A stretch of DNA of 22,304 nt from Spongospora subterranea. Taxonomy: Eukaryota; Endomyxa; Phytomyxea; Plasmodiophorida; Plasmodiophoridae. Under the pieces are notes generated by a model. The model saw nothing but the letters and a program-made list of their open reading frames with translations. It had not been told where the DNA came from and searched no databases. Where the stretch lies: the NCBI GenBank assembly GCA_900404475.1, contig OUQQ01000319.1:1-22304 (forward strand), given 5' to 3'. Below, one piece after another: positions 11,226 to 22,204 of this stretch; within the stretch, counting starts at the first letter, position 1; every line of letters begins with the position of its first letter. A program made the position numbers and the translations under genes.

Positions 11226-14200
11226 ATGGCCCAATCTCCGGCACATGGGTTTCCCGATGCGTTGCCCGCCAATGTTCATGCTTGGACCATCGATCACGTT
11301 CAGAGATGGTTGGATACTGTATCAGGTCAAAGATATAAGGATAAGTTAGTAAATATTGATTATGAGCTCAACGTTTACTCAACATTAGTGACCGGGGTGG
11401 TTCAGATTTCGACGTAATAAGATCACGGGGTCGCAATTGATCGCATTAACAGAATTGGATTTGGTCGGATTGGGTAATTGAATGAAAACTATGACTAAAC
11501 GTCTTTGTTGGGTCGTATGACCGTGGTTTGTTAGGGCTGCAAGATCCAATACCAAGACGGAAGTTATATAATGCCATTTGTCAATTACACCCTCATCCCA
11601 CGCGATCTACAATTATCCTGCCCAATCTATCCCCTCCAATGCCTGATCATAGCGATTCTTCACCAGAGCAACCAGCCAACAGCCACAATGATCCTCGAGC
11701 GTCTTCGAATGGTGCGTTGTCGCCCAAAACGCCATCACGGATTGCGTCCCGGTCGCCATCATCATCTCGCCTGGTTCCCCACCACCGATCCGCTTCTGCG
11801 AACTTCCGCCTTTTACGAACCACAGTTCATAATGGTGATCATATTCGATTACCTGGTATTGGTAAGAAAATAATCAAATGAGGGGGATATGAGAACTGTA
11901 ACCCCCATAACACGGGTCCCCAGTATCCCCACCCCCATGCATGACATTCATGTGCTTTCTGTTACAGTGCAACGCGCGGTTAAAAACGCAGCGACAGTGA
12001 GGCCAGACCATGATAGCGTTACGTTATGGATCACACAGATCGCGACGGCTGCAGAGAGGTTGAAGGCGCTCAGGCAGAAAACAATCGGTACTAATGACGC
12101 TAAGGAAAAGGCGCAGGTATAACAGGTATCGGCCAGGTCGGTTCGCCTTCCTAACATGTGTTTCTTCAATGAGTTAGGAGGTGGCGGATGCTGCTGCGGC
12201 CAAGGCAGGCCAGGTGACCATGTTCACAGCCGTATTAGAGAAGGTACTGGCATGGCGTTGCAACTGTAGTTATATCTGCTGACTCGATTATCACAAAGAA
12301 CAAGGAGACGAAGAAGGCTCGTAATCCTCATTGGTATGAGGTGCTGGGTAAACGGGAATCCTTGGGACCTGCCGCAATAGCCAAACAGGTCCATGAAATG
12401 CTCAATATAATAATGTTGATCAGCTTTTAACGATATGCCAGGTCAAAGTTGATCTCAGGTTTAAAAATATGCGGAAGAACTCTCGAATTATAGAGACGAA
12501 CGTAAACGAAGGAGAGGAGCAATCAAGCGATGATGATGAAGATGAGGATGCTGATGATGCTGAAGAGGTGTGTTAACGACACTTGTACAATTACAGCACC
12601 CGTATAATAATAGAATTTTGACTAGGTGCAAAAAAGTCTCTGGGTCATATTACCTTCCAATAAATGGAGACTGAGATGGGATATTCTCATCATGCTCTTG
12701 GTTATATATTATGGGATATTGACACCTATCAATATGGTAAAAAATCTTCGCTGTCGGCCTCATGTATATCCAATCATGATTACGTTAGGCGTTCGGGGAT
12801 CAAATTCAAAACCCTCAGCTAGAACTTTTTTTCAACTGCTTGTTCGGCGCTGATATTATTTTGAACTTCTTCACCGCATATCGCATTGAGGAAGGACACG
12901 ACAAAGGACAAATGGAAGTCAAAATGCTGGCAATTGCTACAGTGAGAAATGTTCATGAAATTCAGAATCATTCTTCATAAGCCTCGTTGTTTCCAGGCGT
13001 ATCTGAAGCGTTGGTTCTGGATTGATATTGTAGCAACCGTTCCATTAGATATGGTCATGGCATTATTCGGAATTGAGTTAACAGCGTCGTTTAATAAGAT
13101 GGCGCGTTTATTGCGAGGATTCAAGCTAATCCGTGTGCTAAAGATGTCTCGTATTTTCAAAAGATTAACTCAAGTCAGGGAAAATCCACAAAAAATCCTA
13201 AAATCATACTTCCATTGTTCTCATTATATGGTGACGTCAAATAGGTCTCCCAAAGTAATCCTGCTATGATCAGGTTATGCAAATACTTTGTCATGCTGAT
13301 CATAATGTGGCATTGGATGGGATGCCTCTATTGGCTCATGTCAGTGTTTGAGGTCAGTTTATCCGTGTACAGTGATGCTGAACAATAATGATTTGGTAAA
13401 TCAGGGTTTCGACTCAAATGACTGGACTCCCAATGTCGAATATGAGGATGCGCCTTTTAGTTCCAAATATGCTCAGGTTGTATTCTCGCTGATAATTTGC
13501 GATTTAGCCACTGATCAGAGTTTGATACAGGCATTTTTTTGGGCAGTTAGTGCAACGACGGGTGTTGGTCGAGATATCAACCCTCATTCCGTCTTGACCA
13601 CCGTTTTTTCAATTGTAGCCATTGTGTTTGGCGTATTAATGTATGCTTTCATAGTAGGCAGTGCATCAACGGCATTGGCGAACCTTGACGTTGTTAGTGC
13701 AGAGAAGAGGGCGAAACTAGAGGTACACGCCGGTTGCCACGACTTTTTTGCTACTCACCAATATGCTTTCAGACAATATACCAATTCTTGCAACAACGTG
13801 AGGTTGACAAAAAACTTCAGTCTAGAATATTAGAGTACTACGATTATGCTTATTCCCATTCGCTCTCGTCAAGCGATTTGATGCAGGTTGGTTGTTAACG
13901 TCGGATGGTGAAACTTGATGAATGATTGTTCGAAACGATAGGATCTTCATACCGCTCTTAAAATCAAGCTAGATCTGGTGCTAAACCAGAAACTTATTAG
14001 TAATGTGCCCATGTTCAAGGATCTGTCACGAAGTTGCATCTTGTCAATCATCAGTAAAATGGAGTCAAAAGTAAAGTTCAAGAGTCATTTTTTCTGCAAC
14101 CATGTTGAGCCTTTTGCCTAGATTTTTTTACCGAAGGAGTTCATTTGTCTAAGAGGAGAGAAAGGAACTGAGATGTTTTTCATTATGAGAGGACGTGTTG

Positions 14201-14915
14201 AAGTGTACATTGAAAACCGTAGTAAAACCAATCGCCTGATCCTCAAAGGTGGAATAATTTTCCTAGAAATAAGCAATCTGACGGGCATAGCGATTAGTAA
14301 CTTTGCTGAATACAGAGGGAGGATTTTTCGGCGAGCGATGCATGCTGGACAACAGTAGACGACAACATTCCATACAAGCAGTTACTCATTGTGAGTTGCG
14401 GATTTTGAACAAAGGGCAGATCAAAAATCTTTTGAAGCACTTCCCAGATTTCGCTGCGTCAATGCAGAAACATGCATTAAACAGGGTACTGCGAATCGGG
14501 AATCCAATACATCATTGTTTAAACTGACCCATTGGGCATGTAGGCACAATTATCTGGCTGGAAGAAGGTTGCTTCAATTGTAAACACTGTGCGAATGGTG
14601 AAGCTTCTTGGGGGCAATATCACCTTCCAGGAAATGTTTAGGAAAATCAATTCCTGCGAACCTGGGACAGCACAGGGAGGGCTTCCTAACGAACTGATAA
14701 AGGTCAATGAGATCATTGGAAAACGTAAGCTTCGTATTAATTCGTTGGTATTGAGGATTGCCTCTTATGAGTTTATCCCAGGTGCTAATGCAACGCATCA
14801 GGCAAGAAAACTCAAGCTGCTGAACGCCATCAGAGCAAAGGCCCTGGCAGGAAAAAGCGTCAATGCTGTTGCGCCAGCCCCAGATGAAACCGTGTCACCG
14901 ATTATTCCAAGGTGA
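11226..14915 (+). CDS. SAM-domain cyclic-nucleotide-gated-type cation channel, 17 exons, 907 aa
   Basis: A tetrameric plasma- or ciliary-membrane channel of the voltage-sensing CNG/HCN/EAG superfamily. Exons: 11226-11344, 11406-11473, 11535-11861, 11968-12116, 12178-12243, 12299-12388, 12442-12567, 12626-12736, 12789-12941, 12997-13173, 13245-13352, 13405-13722, 13773-13886, 13942-14070, 14122-14248, 14316-14485, 14544-14915 (2724 nt, in frame). Order: SAM domain at about residues 18-82 (AWTIDHVQRWL, RRNKITGSQLIALTELDLVGLG); a Ser/Pro-rich linker; a charged helical region; an acidic run of D/E; S1 starting LRWDILIMLLVIYY; S2 GADIILNFFTAYR; S3 WFWIDIVATVPLD; S4 with R/K at every third position (RLLRGFKLIRVLKMSRIFKRL minus its last residues); S5; pore with filter TTGVGRDINP; S6; C-linker; and a cNMP-binding domain with FGERCML and RRQHSIQA, keeping the phosphate-contact Arg. 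The stop is TGA. The SAM exons could be a separate gene, but the 11862-11967 intron joins them in phase. Confidence 0.85.
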
Positions 14916-15666
14916 CGGACCAGCAGTAGCTTAGAATTCCTTAGCATAAAATAGATTACGGTTTTAGAATTTAAAAAACGATTTCGATTGCTTCCATTCG
15001 AGCAAATTTTCGGAAACTGCGAAACTACAGTCGATCTTGAACACATTCTTGACAGTATATTCGTTCCAATTTCACGATCCGATAGGCCAAAACTAGGTCT
15101 CATAATAAGCTTGTACATGAACCAGAACATGTAATTCAAGAGCGAAATTAACAACAGAACCTGTTTTTTCCTGAATACACGCTTATAAACTGAAAAGACG
15201 ATCGGACCCAGCACGAGAGCCGAGGAAAAGGCTGTGAGCGGTGTATATTAATTGGACATGGTATCCTATGGTATCGCAAGCTGTACCAACTGGAACCCCA
15301 GTGGCAGAATAAGCGCGCTTTTTTTCCAACTTAGGAAATCAACGGAAATGGGGTTGGGACATTGTATTTGGCATGGTTTAGCGGAGTTAGTGAGGTGTGC
15401 AACGTGTCGTTTCGGCACAAGTAAATGCGTTGTCGCGTGTTATTACAGTGGATGAACTGAATGAACACAGTCGGATAATGGTGACTCAGTGCTCCTAAGT
15501 GCAGGTGCAGTTGCTTGTACTGTTAATGCGGAGATGTGCGTAGAGTGCACCTCATTTCCATTGCGTTCATCGTTGTACTGGTCATCGTTCAAGCGCTGTG
15601 AGATCAACTGGAGGGTGCGGTCCGTCATCTGCCATTCTGTGGGCCACTGAGCGAAACACGCTTGCC
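14916..15666. other. Intergenic region with a hydrophobic minus-strand open frame
   Basis: No confident gene. A minus-strand frame at 14798-15214, extendable upstream to about 15240, starts with two hydrophobic stretches (VLGPIVFSVYKRVF and LLLISLLNYMFWFMYKLIM) and then runs antisense into the last channel exon. A further open stretch in the same frame lies upstream at about 15265-15420 but is separated by stops, and no in-phase intron joins them. A plus-strand frame at 15252-15455 overlaps. This could be a decayed membrane-protein gene or chance. The region also carries the leader of the deaminase gene. Confidence 0.3.
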
Positions 15667-18115
15667 ATGCCGGTGCGAGGAGATGGGCTGCCCATGCCCT
15701 CCCTAGTTTTAGATGCCCTGGAGCCAATCGCCTCCAATGATGCCGCCGCATTCCCCTATCTATACACCATCCTGGCCTATATCGTCACCCATGCCGATAT
15801 AAATGTGTCGATCGTCCTACCGGATAAATCCCAAGTGTTAGCACGACCGCATTACTCCAAGTTTTCTGACATTTGTCGCGCCATCAACCATGAACTATTG
15901 CAGGTAAAATCGACTCAGTGTTTAGCCAGCCTTTATTGGGGTTTCTATCGGCAAACGTTTTTTTGTTTTCGCCTTGACACTTGGTTGTTTTAGGGGACAG
16001 GATCGTTGATAAACACTGTAAATGGGCAGGAAGCACCTAATTCTCTGACTCCTGTCCCGATCGGGTTCCAGTTCACCAGCCCTTTATCGGTGGGCAATCT
16101 GGATCATTGGAGACTTCGCAGTCGAGATAATAACGGTCTCAAGGTAATTGCATTTTTTAACCTGAAACTGATTCCAACTTGTGTAACCCAACCATAGGTT
16201 GATTGGTCATCGTTACCTGCCCAAGTATCAGCTGTCTATTTTCCCCTAATAGTCATATGTACGCCCGCGTTTGTCTCTCACCGCCACCACTAATTTTAAT
16301 TGTATCTTTAGTGTTGCCAGAGTGGCTGCGTCTATCAGCGGTGATCAATGCCGGTCATCTGAAGCGGAAGAAGTTTTTATATCTTGTATGTGGATCTGGA
16401 ACCCCAAGGTTAATATCGTTCACATCGGTAACCAATTTTCGATGCTGGAGCTCATTATCAATACAAAACGCCACAGAACCGTTGAACACGACTGTCAAGG
16501 AAACTCCACTGCCCCTTTAGGAGAACTTATCAAATCGTTTATCACATTGTGTGGAATATTGCAGGTCCTCGCAATTTTTTTTAACCCATTTTCATTTTAG
16601 GCTTGCCTTTTCCGGTCGTGAAATCGACACAACGCTAATTGATTCTGGACCTGGTCTCTTCAGTTTTGAAGCCAATATAAAATTTGTACAGGAGGTTAGT
16701 ATCCCCAAATTTATCATATGCTCTGTTGGATGTTGCTGTTACACGATCAAACTCGTGTTCATATTTGTTCTGCAGTCGCTCACCAGTTTAATATCGCAAA
16801 GAAGGAGTGAGCTAGCTCATGCTCTGAGTGAAGAATGGCCTGCACGGTTTTCGCTAATGATTGCACTGAAATCCGGTACTGTCGCACGAACTACAACCAT
16901 TATGTCAAGGTTTTTTATTAGAGCTTACTCTTTCAATATAATGCACTGCCCTGACTTCGACTTCAGTTTGAGACAGTTTCGACCCGATTATCTGCATATT
17001 TCTGAAATGAAGACATTTTGGTACGTTTTGTTTTTTGAGCAACAATTTGTTGTTTCGCATGACTTTTGTTCTAGGTATGCGTGGCCACACATATCCAGCC
17101 TTTGGTCATCAGATGTAGAGTTTGTGGGATTCGATTCAGTGGAATCGAACCCATCTTACTCAATTTCCGATATATCATCTCATCTGATACGTGATCTAGT
17201 TGATAAGATGATTGAACGAAGACAAGCGGTGATAGATACAATTGTTTGATACCGTACTGCATACTTTGACATGAAAAATGTTCAGTTCTGGGATTCGTGT
17301 TGTAGTGACCATGAGCTGCGCCAATTTTGGCTGCGGAAGTCTTTTAAACCTGTTTTGAGCGTCTTACAAGTCGTGAAAGCAGACGGAGTTCCACTGTATT
17401 TCGCTGGGATGAACATCGAGGTAAGGGAAAGATACAGTCGTTCGAGCCCCAGCTATCTTTAATTGATGCCAGGTCTCGATGCCAACTGGTAGTCTGTGTG
17501 CTGAACGTAGCGCTATTGGTAATGCATTAGCTCATGATCCGGTAACTGGACAGTTGCTCGTGATTCATATAAACTTGATTGTATATTGATAATTACAGAC
17601 AATCCATCGATTTCACATGAAGGCCATCGCCGTCTTATCGCTTTCAATGGAGTTCAAATCCGATGCGCTTGAAGCTAAGCAAATAGGTATTTGACGTTGC
17701 TTACCTAATGTTAATTGACTCATCAGTCCGTTTGAATTTGTGCAGGACCCAAAATGATGGCGGCTATGGACTCTCCTCATGATGCCGATGCATGGGATGA
17801 TATGCGCTTCAATTACAGACCTACTATATCCCAAACAATGAGGCACTCAGAAATGAAACATATTCCAAACAGGCTTAAGGCGCAAAATCCAATCAATCCG
17901 TAAGGTTTTGTTTTGAGATCTTGAACTGACCATTGATTGTGTTATTAGTTGTGGTGCTTGCAAAGGTATTGACAGTTTTGTAAACAATTGTACACAATTT
18001 AGAGTGGCCCACAGAATGGCTCAAGAAAATCGCTCTAGCCAATCCCGATTTTGCTGTGGTGACATTCTTAAGCATGACATGTCAAGACATATTTATCCGG
18101 CCCGTATTTCGATGA
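15667..18115 (+). CDS. Two-module protein with C-terminal cytidine/dCMP deaminase domain, 15 exons, 539 aa
   Basis: Zinc-dependent hydrolytic deaminase of the cytidine/deoxycytidylate deaminase fold; substrate unknown. Exons: 15667-15903, 15994-16143, 16198-16258, 16312-16408, 16477-16536, 16601-16694, 16776-16909, 16967-17020, 17075-17243, 17286-17420, 17473-17541, 17599-17686, 17746-17899, 17949-17965, 18015-18115 (1620 nt, in frame). The N-terminal half contains FLYLVCGSGTPR (about residues 171-182), SGPGLFSFEANIKFV and RPDYLHISEMKTFW. I recall this pattern from algal and oomycete deaminase-like proteins, but I cannot name the domain. The catalytic part has PTGSLCAERSAIG (Cys zinc ligand about 406, catalytic Glu 408) and PCGACKEWLKKIALANPDF (Cys 502 and 505). 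About 93 residues separate the two zinc motifs, several times the usual gap of roughly 30. Exon 14 is 17 nt and encodes the CGAC core. The start could also be the in-frame ATG at 15598. Exon 3 and its donor at 16259 are the least certain junction. Confidence 0.82.
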
Positions 18116-18480
18116 ATTTTTCAATCAACGTCTATACATTTTTCAGTTCAGTGTCAACAATGTCAGTATGCTTTTTCGTTAAACACTCAAGAGAGTAGTA
18201 ACTTCGATAAAACATTAGCTGTTTGGTGTGATGATTCGACTTGGCTTAGCACAATGATGTTCCAGAGGAGATTTCTCACGGTTCAGTGGCTTGCTTGTTT
18301 ATCTAGGTAATACGAAAACTTGGCGAGGCACTTCTGGGTTGTAGCGCCAAAGTTACGCTCCGCTCTCAAGAGCGTTTCGACGACGGATACTTAGTTCTCC
18401 CATTCGAGAAAATTCTGTTTTTGGTTGTGACAGCAACGGGAATCCAGAATCTCTCACGATATACAGCGGCTATAGTATTT
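18116..18480. other. Non-coding region downstream of the deaminase gene
   Basis: 3' flank of the deaminase gene. A plus-strand frame is open from about 18310 to 18530 without a recognisable motif. No RNA gene or repeat was seen. Confidence 0.3.
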
Positions 18481-18493
18481 TGCGTTGAGGCGC

Positions 18494-18780
18494 ATGTGGA
18501 GACTTCCAACTGGGAATTCGGTTTTCGTGTATGATGAACACAGCGAGGAGTGGATTGGAGTTAAAAATCGGTAATTCACTGGATTTAGGTCTCGGAGACA
18601 GACATCGGACCTGCTCGAAGAAAACGTTCGGCTAAACTTTATCGCCCAATGCATAACTCAGATGGGAAAGACGTTTCTTGTTTGAAAATATTTCACGTCT
18701 CGCCCACGCTCAAGTTTGGGGTTAAGCAAAACACGACGGCCATTGATGCGTTGGCGCGAGTTTCATCCATTGGGTGAGTT
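18494..18780 (+). pseudogene. Possible remnant of an LTR-retroelement pol C-terminus
   Basis: The short frame from the ATG at 18494 to the TAA at 18572 reads MWRLPTGNSVFVYDEHSEEW. This resembles the stretch after the integrase core of some LTR retrotransposon polyproteins, which often has a basic start, then G-x-V-x-V-Y and an aromatic W-x-G. A second open stretch, in another frame, runs to about 18775. No integrase or reverse transcriptase catalytic motif and no long terminal repeat is visible. The assignment rests on weak pattern resemblance only. Confidence 0.22.
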
Positions 18781-18789
18781 ACAGATGAA

Positions 18790-20620
18790 ACACGGTGTCG
18801 TGTCGTCGAAACGGGGGAGAGGACCACAAGCAGAATAACATGGCGCCATTTCGCAGAGGTGATTGAGCTCGGGGTTATTGTAAGTGAATTCAGCAAACGG
18901 TGGTCCTGCCGCTCGGCTATCTATGAGTGTCCTGGGTGGTCAGCTGAGGATCGTGCCAAGGGATTATCTCACAGGAGAGCCAGATACGGAAATTGAAAAA
19001 ATGTTTCAAGTAAATCGCACCCCCATTTCCAAAAAAACGCGAAGTCAAGGAGAAGACGTGAATACCATAAAAATGAGAAGGAGGATGTGTCGACGAGCTT
19101 GATCTTGACAATGCCCGGGATATCAGATCATGATATCAATAGTTGTTCCCAAGTACCATTCGCATCCTCAAATCTCTGCCAGTGAATTTAGCAAATCAGC
19201 TGCGCCAGACGTTGTGAGTTTCTACGGCAGTCCAGAGTGGCAGAAACTTGGAACGATTCTAATGTCATGAGGTATTGTTCAGCAGAGTAGAAGTGATAGT
19301 TTATTGAAGCGTCATGGCAGAATCGTGCAGGACTTTCTGATCTCCGGTCAAAAGGTCTGTGACTTTTGGATATGTGTTGGTTGTGCAGAGAATTGGACAT
19401 AGTCGGGCGATCCTAGACGGCGAATATTAACTCAGTATCAGACATAGTCGACGACACCAAGTTTATTGACCATATACGGCGATGATTCACTCGTGTGGTT
19501 GAGTTTCCGCTGGAGCAATAATCGATGACCGGTGTCTTTTGTATATCGCATGGGGAGAGGACATAAGCTCTGTGGTGAACTTATGGACTCGGCACCTGGG
19601 ACAAACCAATTTCAACACAATTTTGCAACAGATTCAAATGTTGATAAATCGAAACAAACTGAACTTATGTCATAACAAAACAAATCCCATTACAAGCGAC
19701 TCCAAAATAGGGAGGGAATGGAGGATAGTAGTGGAGTTGGTTGAAGATCAGAGACGATGGTGATTGGAGTAATTAACACGAGGAAAGATTTGATGGTTGA
19801 GCATCATATTCACTAATGGCAGAATAACAGGTCAAGTTATTGTCAAGATCGGGTCTCATTCGGTCAAACACGGCTTGGATGATTGACAACTGCAACCTGT
19901 GCCATTAGTCCATGGAGTAAGGCTGTGACCAAACGACTGGCGATGTGTATACGCGATCGAACTTGATCAATTGCCAAGTTTCCAACGTAGGAGTCTTCAT
20001 CAGAAAAACAGTACCCAATTTTCTGAATCAATTGACCATGGCGGTGGCCACAACAGAATGAATTGGCCGGTTCACGTGCCATCAATCCCACGAAACCACT
20101 AAAACAGTCTTTCAGCACCAGAATGTATCTAAACGAGTGAACTCGGTCTTGTTGGATTGCGAAATGAAGAGAAAGCTGTAATTAATGACTTTGCATTGCG
20201 TTCTCAAACGGACGAGGGATGATGTCGCTCGTGATGCGAGTCAATGCAGGCATAGAAAGATGAACAGGAATTTGCCAGCCATCATGTCTCCGGTTGTCAG
20301 GCTTGCAATATTGTTGCAATCCTGCCCTATGTTGGTCATTCCAACGGTACTGCAAATAAACCGGTTATATCCCGTCCTCCCCATTCGCGGCTCCGGTCGT
20401 TCTGTCATCGACCGTCAGTTCGCCAAGCCCGTTCTGCCCATTCGCTCCGGCTCTAAATGGTGACGCTGGGCTGTTGGCAATCAGAGCTGATGCCGATGTG
20501 AAAATTGTTTTCAGATTGAGTTTGGTTTGTTGAGACTTGATGTGTACTGAACACGGCCAACGAATCACAGTACATAAACCTGTCAACCTAATTGGCCAAA
20601 ACCCTGTCCTAAACTGCATT
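18790..20620. other. Gene-poor region, probably decayed mobile-element DNA
   Basis: No frame is longer than about 90 codons and none shows a motif I trust. A minus-strand frame at 19864-20118 (containing KIGYCFSDEDSYVGN) and another at 20365-20619 look protein-like but match no family I recognise. Because the region sits between retroelement-like and LINE remnants, I infer it is eroded transposon sequence. The upstream part of the LINE may lie here but is not readable. Confidence 0.3.
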
Positions 20621-20625
20621 CCGCA

Positions 20626-21119
20626 ATGTCGATGTCCCGGCGGCTCAGTGACGCATCTGACAATGACAACTCAAAAGCAATAGGCCGAAGCAATGAAATT
20701 GATCAACTAGCAAAGAATGCGGCGAATATTGGGACCAAAATAGAGCATGGACCGTTTCTATCATCCTTTAAACTTCAACTTAAGAAATACGAAAGAGGTC
20801 AATTAAAACAGTACCTGAAGGCGAATTAAATGCAGCCACTTCCCAAACTACCCAGATAGAGACCCGTTTCGCGAACTACCAAATGAATCCACGCCACACA
20901 TGCAAATTAACAGAGCGAACTGGACATGGCAGATACAGACAACACCTCAACAACATTGGAATGGAAGATAGGAACAAGTGCAGACACTGCGACAATCATC
21001 CCGAAACAATCGAACATGAACTATTACAATGCGAAGTACTCCCTCTGGTCCGAATTAACTGCTACACTCCCTACCGTATTGAGGCGGTCCCACACTGGGC
21101 GTTGTGTGGATTTGAGTGA
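20626..21119 (+). mobile_element. 3' remnant of a LINE (non-LTR retrotransposon) ORF2: RNase H end and terminal zinc motif
   Basis: The frame from 20626 has SNEIDQLAKNAA at about 20680-20715, matching the last conserved block of LINE RNase H domains (G-N-E-x-A-D-x-L-A-K). In another frame from about 20818 comes LTERTGHGRYRQHL, followed by a CRHC-x(7)-H-x(4)-C zinc motif (CRHCDNHPETIEHELLQC). This is the classic end of LINE ORF2 proteins. The two parts are joined by a frameshift near 20815-20830, after which the second frame runs to the TGA at 21117. The reverse transcriptase and endonuclease are absent or unrecognisable, so this is a 5'-truncated or eroded, non-autonomous copy. No clear poly-A tail or target duplication was found. 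Confidence 0.7.
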
Positions 21120-21330
21120 TCGGCGTCGTTTTAAGTATCAAAATATGGTGAACAAACACCGGTTTGGCGACTTTATTTACAAATAGGGGCGCGGGCGCGC
21201 TGAACTATTCCTATATCAATTTTGAGGACTAATGGAAGGATCCCCTCACGCTCCAGCTTTTCTTTTGCCATATGTCACAGCTGATAATTATTAATGCCAT
21301 CGAACGTTATACAGCTTATCATACATTGCT

Positions 21331-22080
21331 TTAAGCTGAGAAAACTCGGTTTGGCTTGCTGCAGTTTAGGCTTGTGTATGATTGCTCAACGTTTTCGATG
21401 AGTTCGTTTATGCTCTTAGGGCCTTCCTGGTATTGCAGCGATTGGATAGCGTTGAAATAACCTAGGTCTAACACGTTGAGATCCGGGCTGTTCGATATCT
21501 GGCATCTCAATCGGATGTCAAATCCTCGCACCATAAAGGTCACGTCCTCTGGTTTGATATGTAGTTGTGCATTGTCTTGTTGTATTTATGGGCATCCCAG
21601 CTGGGACAATTTTCCCAGATAGCCGGAAGGACTTTAGAAAGTAGCAATTCCAGATATCTCGTTTTGCCAACCACAATAGGCTTTTTCACGATTTCTACTG
21701 GCCCTTTGTGCTGGTTCCTGGGTTATGAATGGCCAAATTCCCAGTTTGCCATCAAAGCTCCGAGTTTCACTGCTGTCACACCTCGGTCGCGCCACAGCTG
21801 CTAAGAACATTACCTTTTCGATATATCTCTTGCTTTTACAGGCTCGTAGTGGGACTGGTTCTTCTGCGGTAGTATAAATTGTACGGTCAATTTTTGTCAA
21901 GAACCATTTTTCATCAATATGAATCGTGTCCATCATGTCCTGGAACATAGGCGATCCGCTATTAATACTCTCTGGAATGATCATTGAAAATCAATATGAG
22001 ACTCGCTCGATTTTGCTCTTTTCTGTAAGAGTTGGCTGGATCGCATTCGAGTGTCGCCTGAGCTCTTTGTCAGATTCCAG
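21331..22080 (-). mobile_element. Broken Tc1/mariner-superfamily transposase
   Basis: Reading on the minus strand from about 22075: an ELRRHSNAIQPTLT block, the first catalytic Asp in IHIDEKWF (within 21634-21984), KVMFLAAVARPR, then in another frame the second Asp in IQQDNAQLHI (about 21560-21587), and the third acidic residue in NSPDLNVLDLGYF (within 21331-21543). The layout and wording match the Tc1-like transposases common in oomycetes and related protists, which cut and paste DNA. The copy is dead: an in-frame TGA at 21991-21993 precedes the DEKWF block, and a stop plus frameshift separates it from the QQDNA block. The helix-turn-helix N-terminus is not readable. No terminal inverted repeats were found by eye. 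Confidence 0.85.
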
Positions 22081-22204
22081 GAGTCACTATCTCGGTGAAC
22101 GGCACATGAATCAATTCGGGGAGATGAATCATTATCAATACAAACGCTTCTCTAATATACCTTCATTGGAACCTACTATAGCTACTGCTCATTTGAGAGA
22201 TTAA

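Noticed and set aside
15443..15751. Minus-strand 102-codon open frame
   Set aside because: It is antisense to the first deaminase exon and its leader, and its composition looks like a shadow frame.
16271..16600. Plus-strand 109-codon frame as a single deaminase exon
   Set aside because: A different frame gives the GSGTPR block and splices in phase at both ends, so only the later part of this frame is used.
18003..18014. Earlier acceptor at 18002 for the last deaminase exon
   Set aside because: It keeps frame but inserts four residues into the conserved CGACxEWLKKI motif. The acceptor at 18014 restores the motif exactly.
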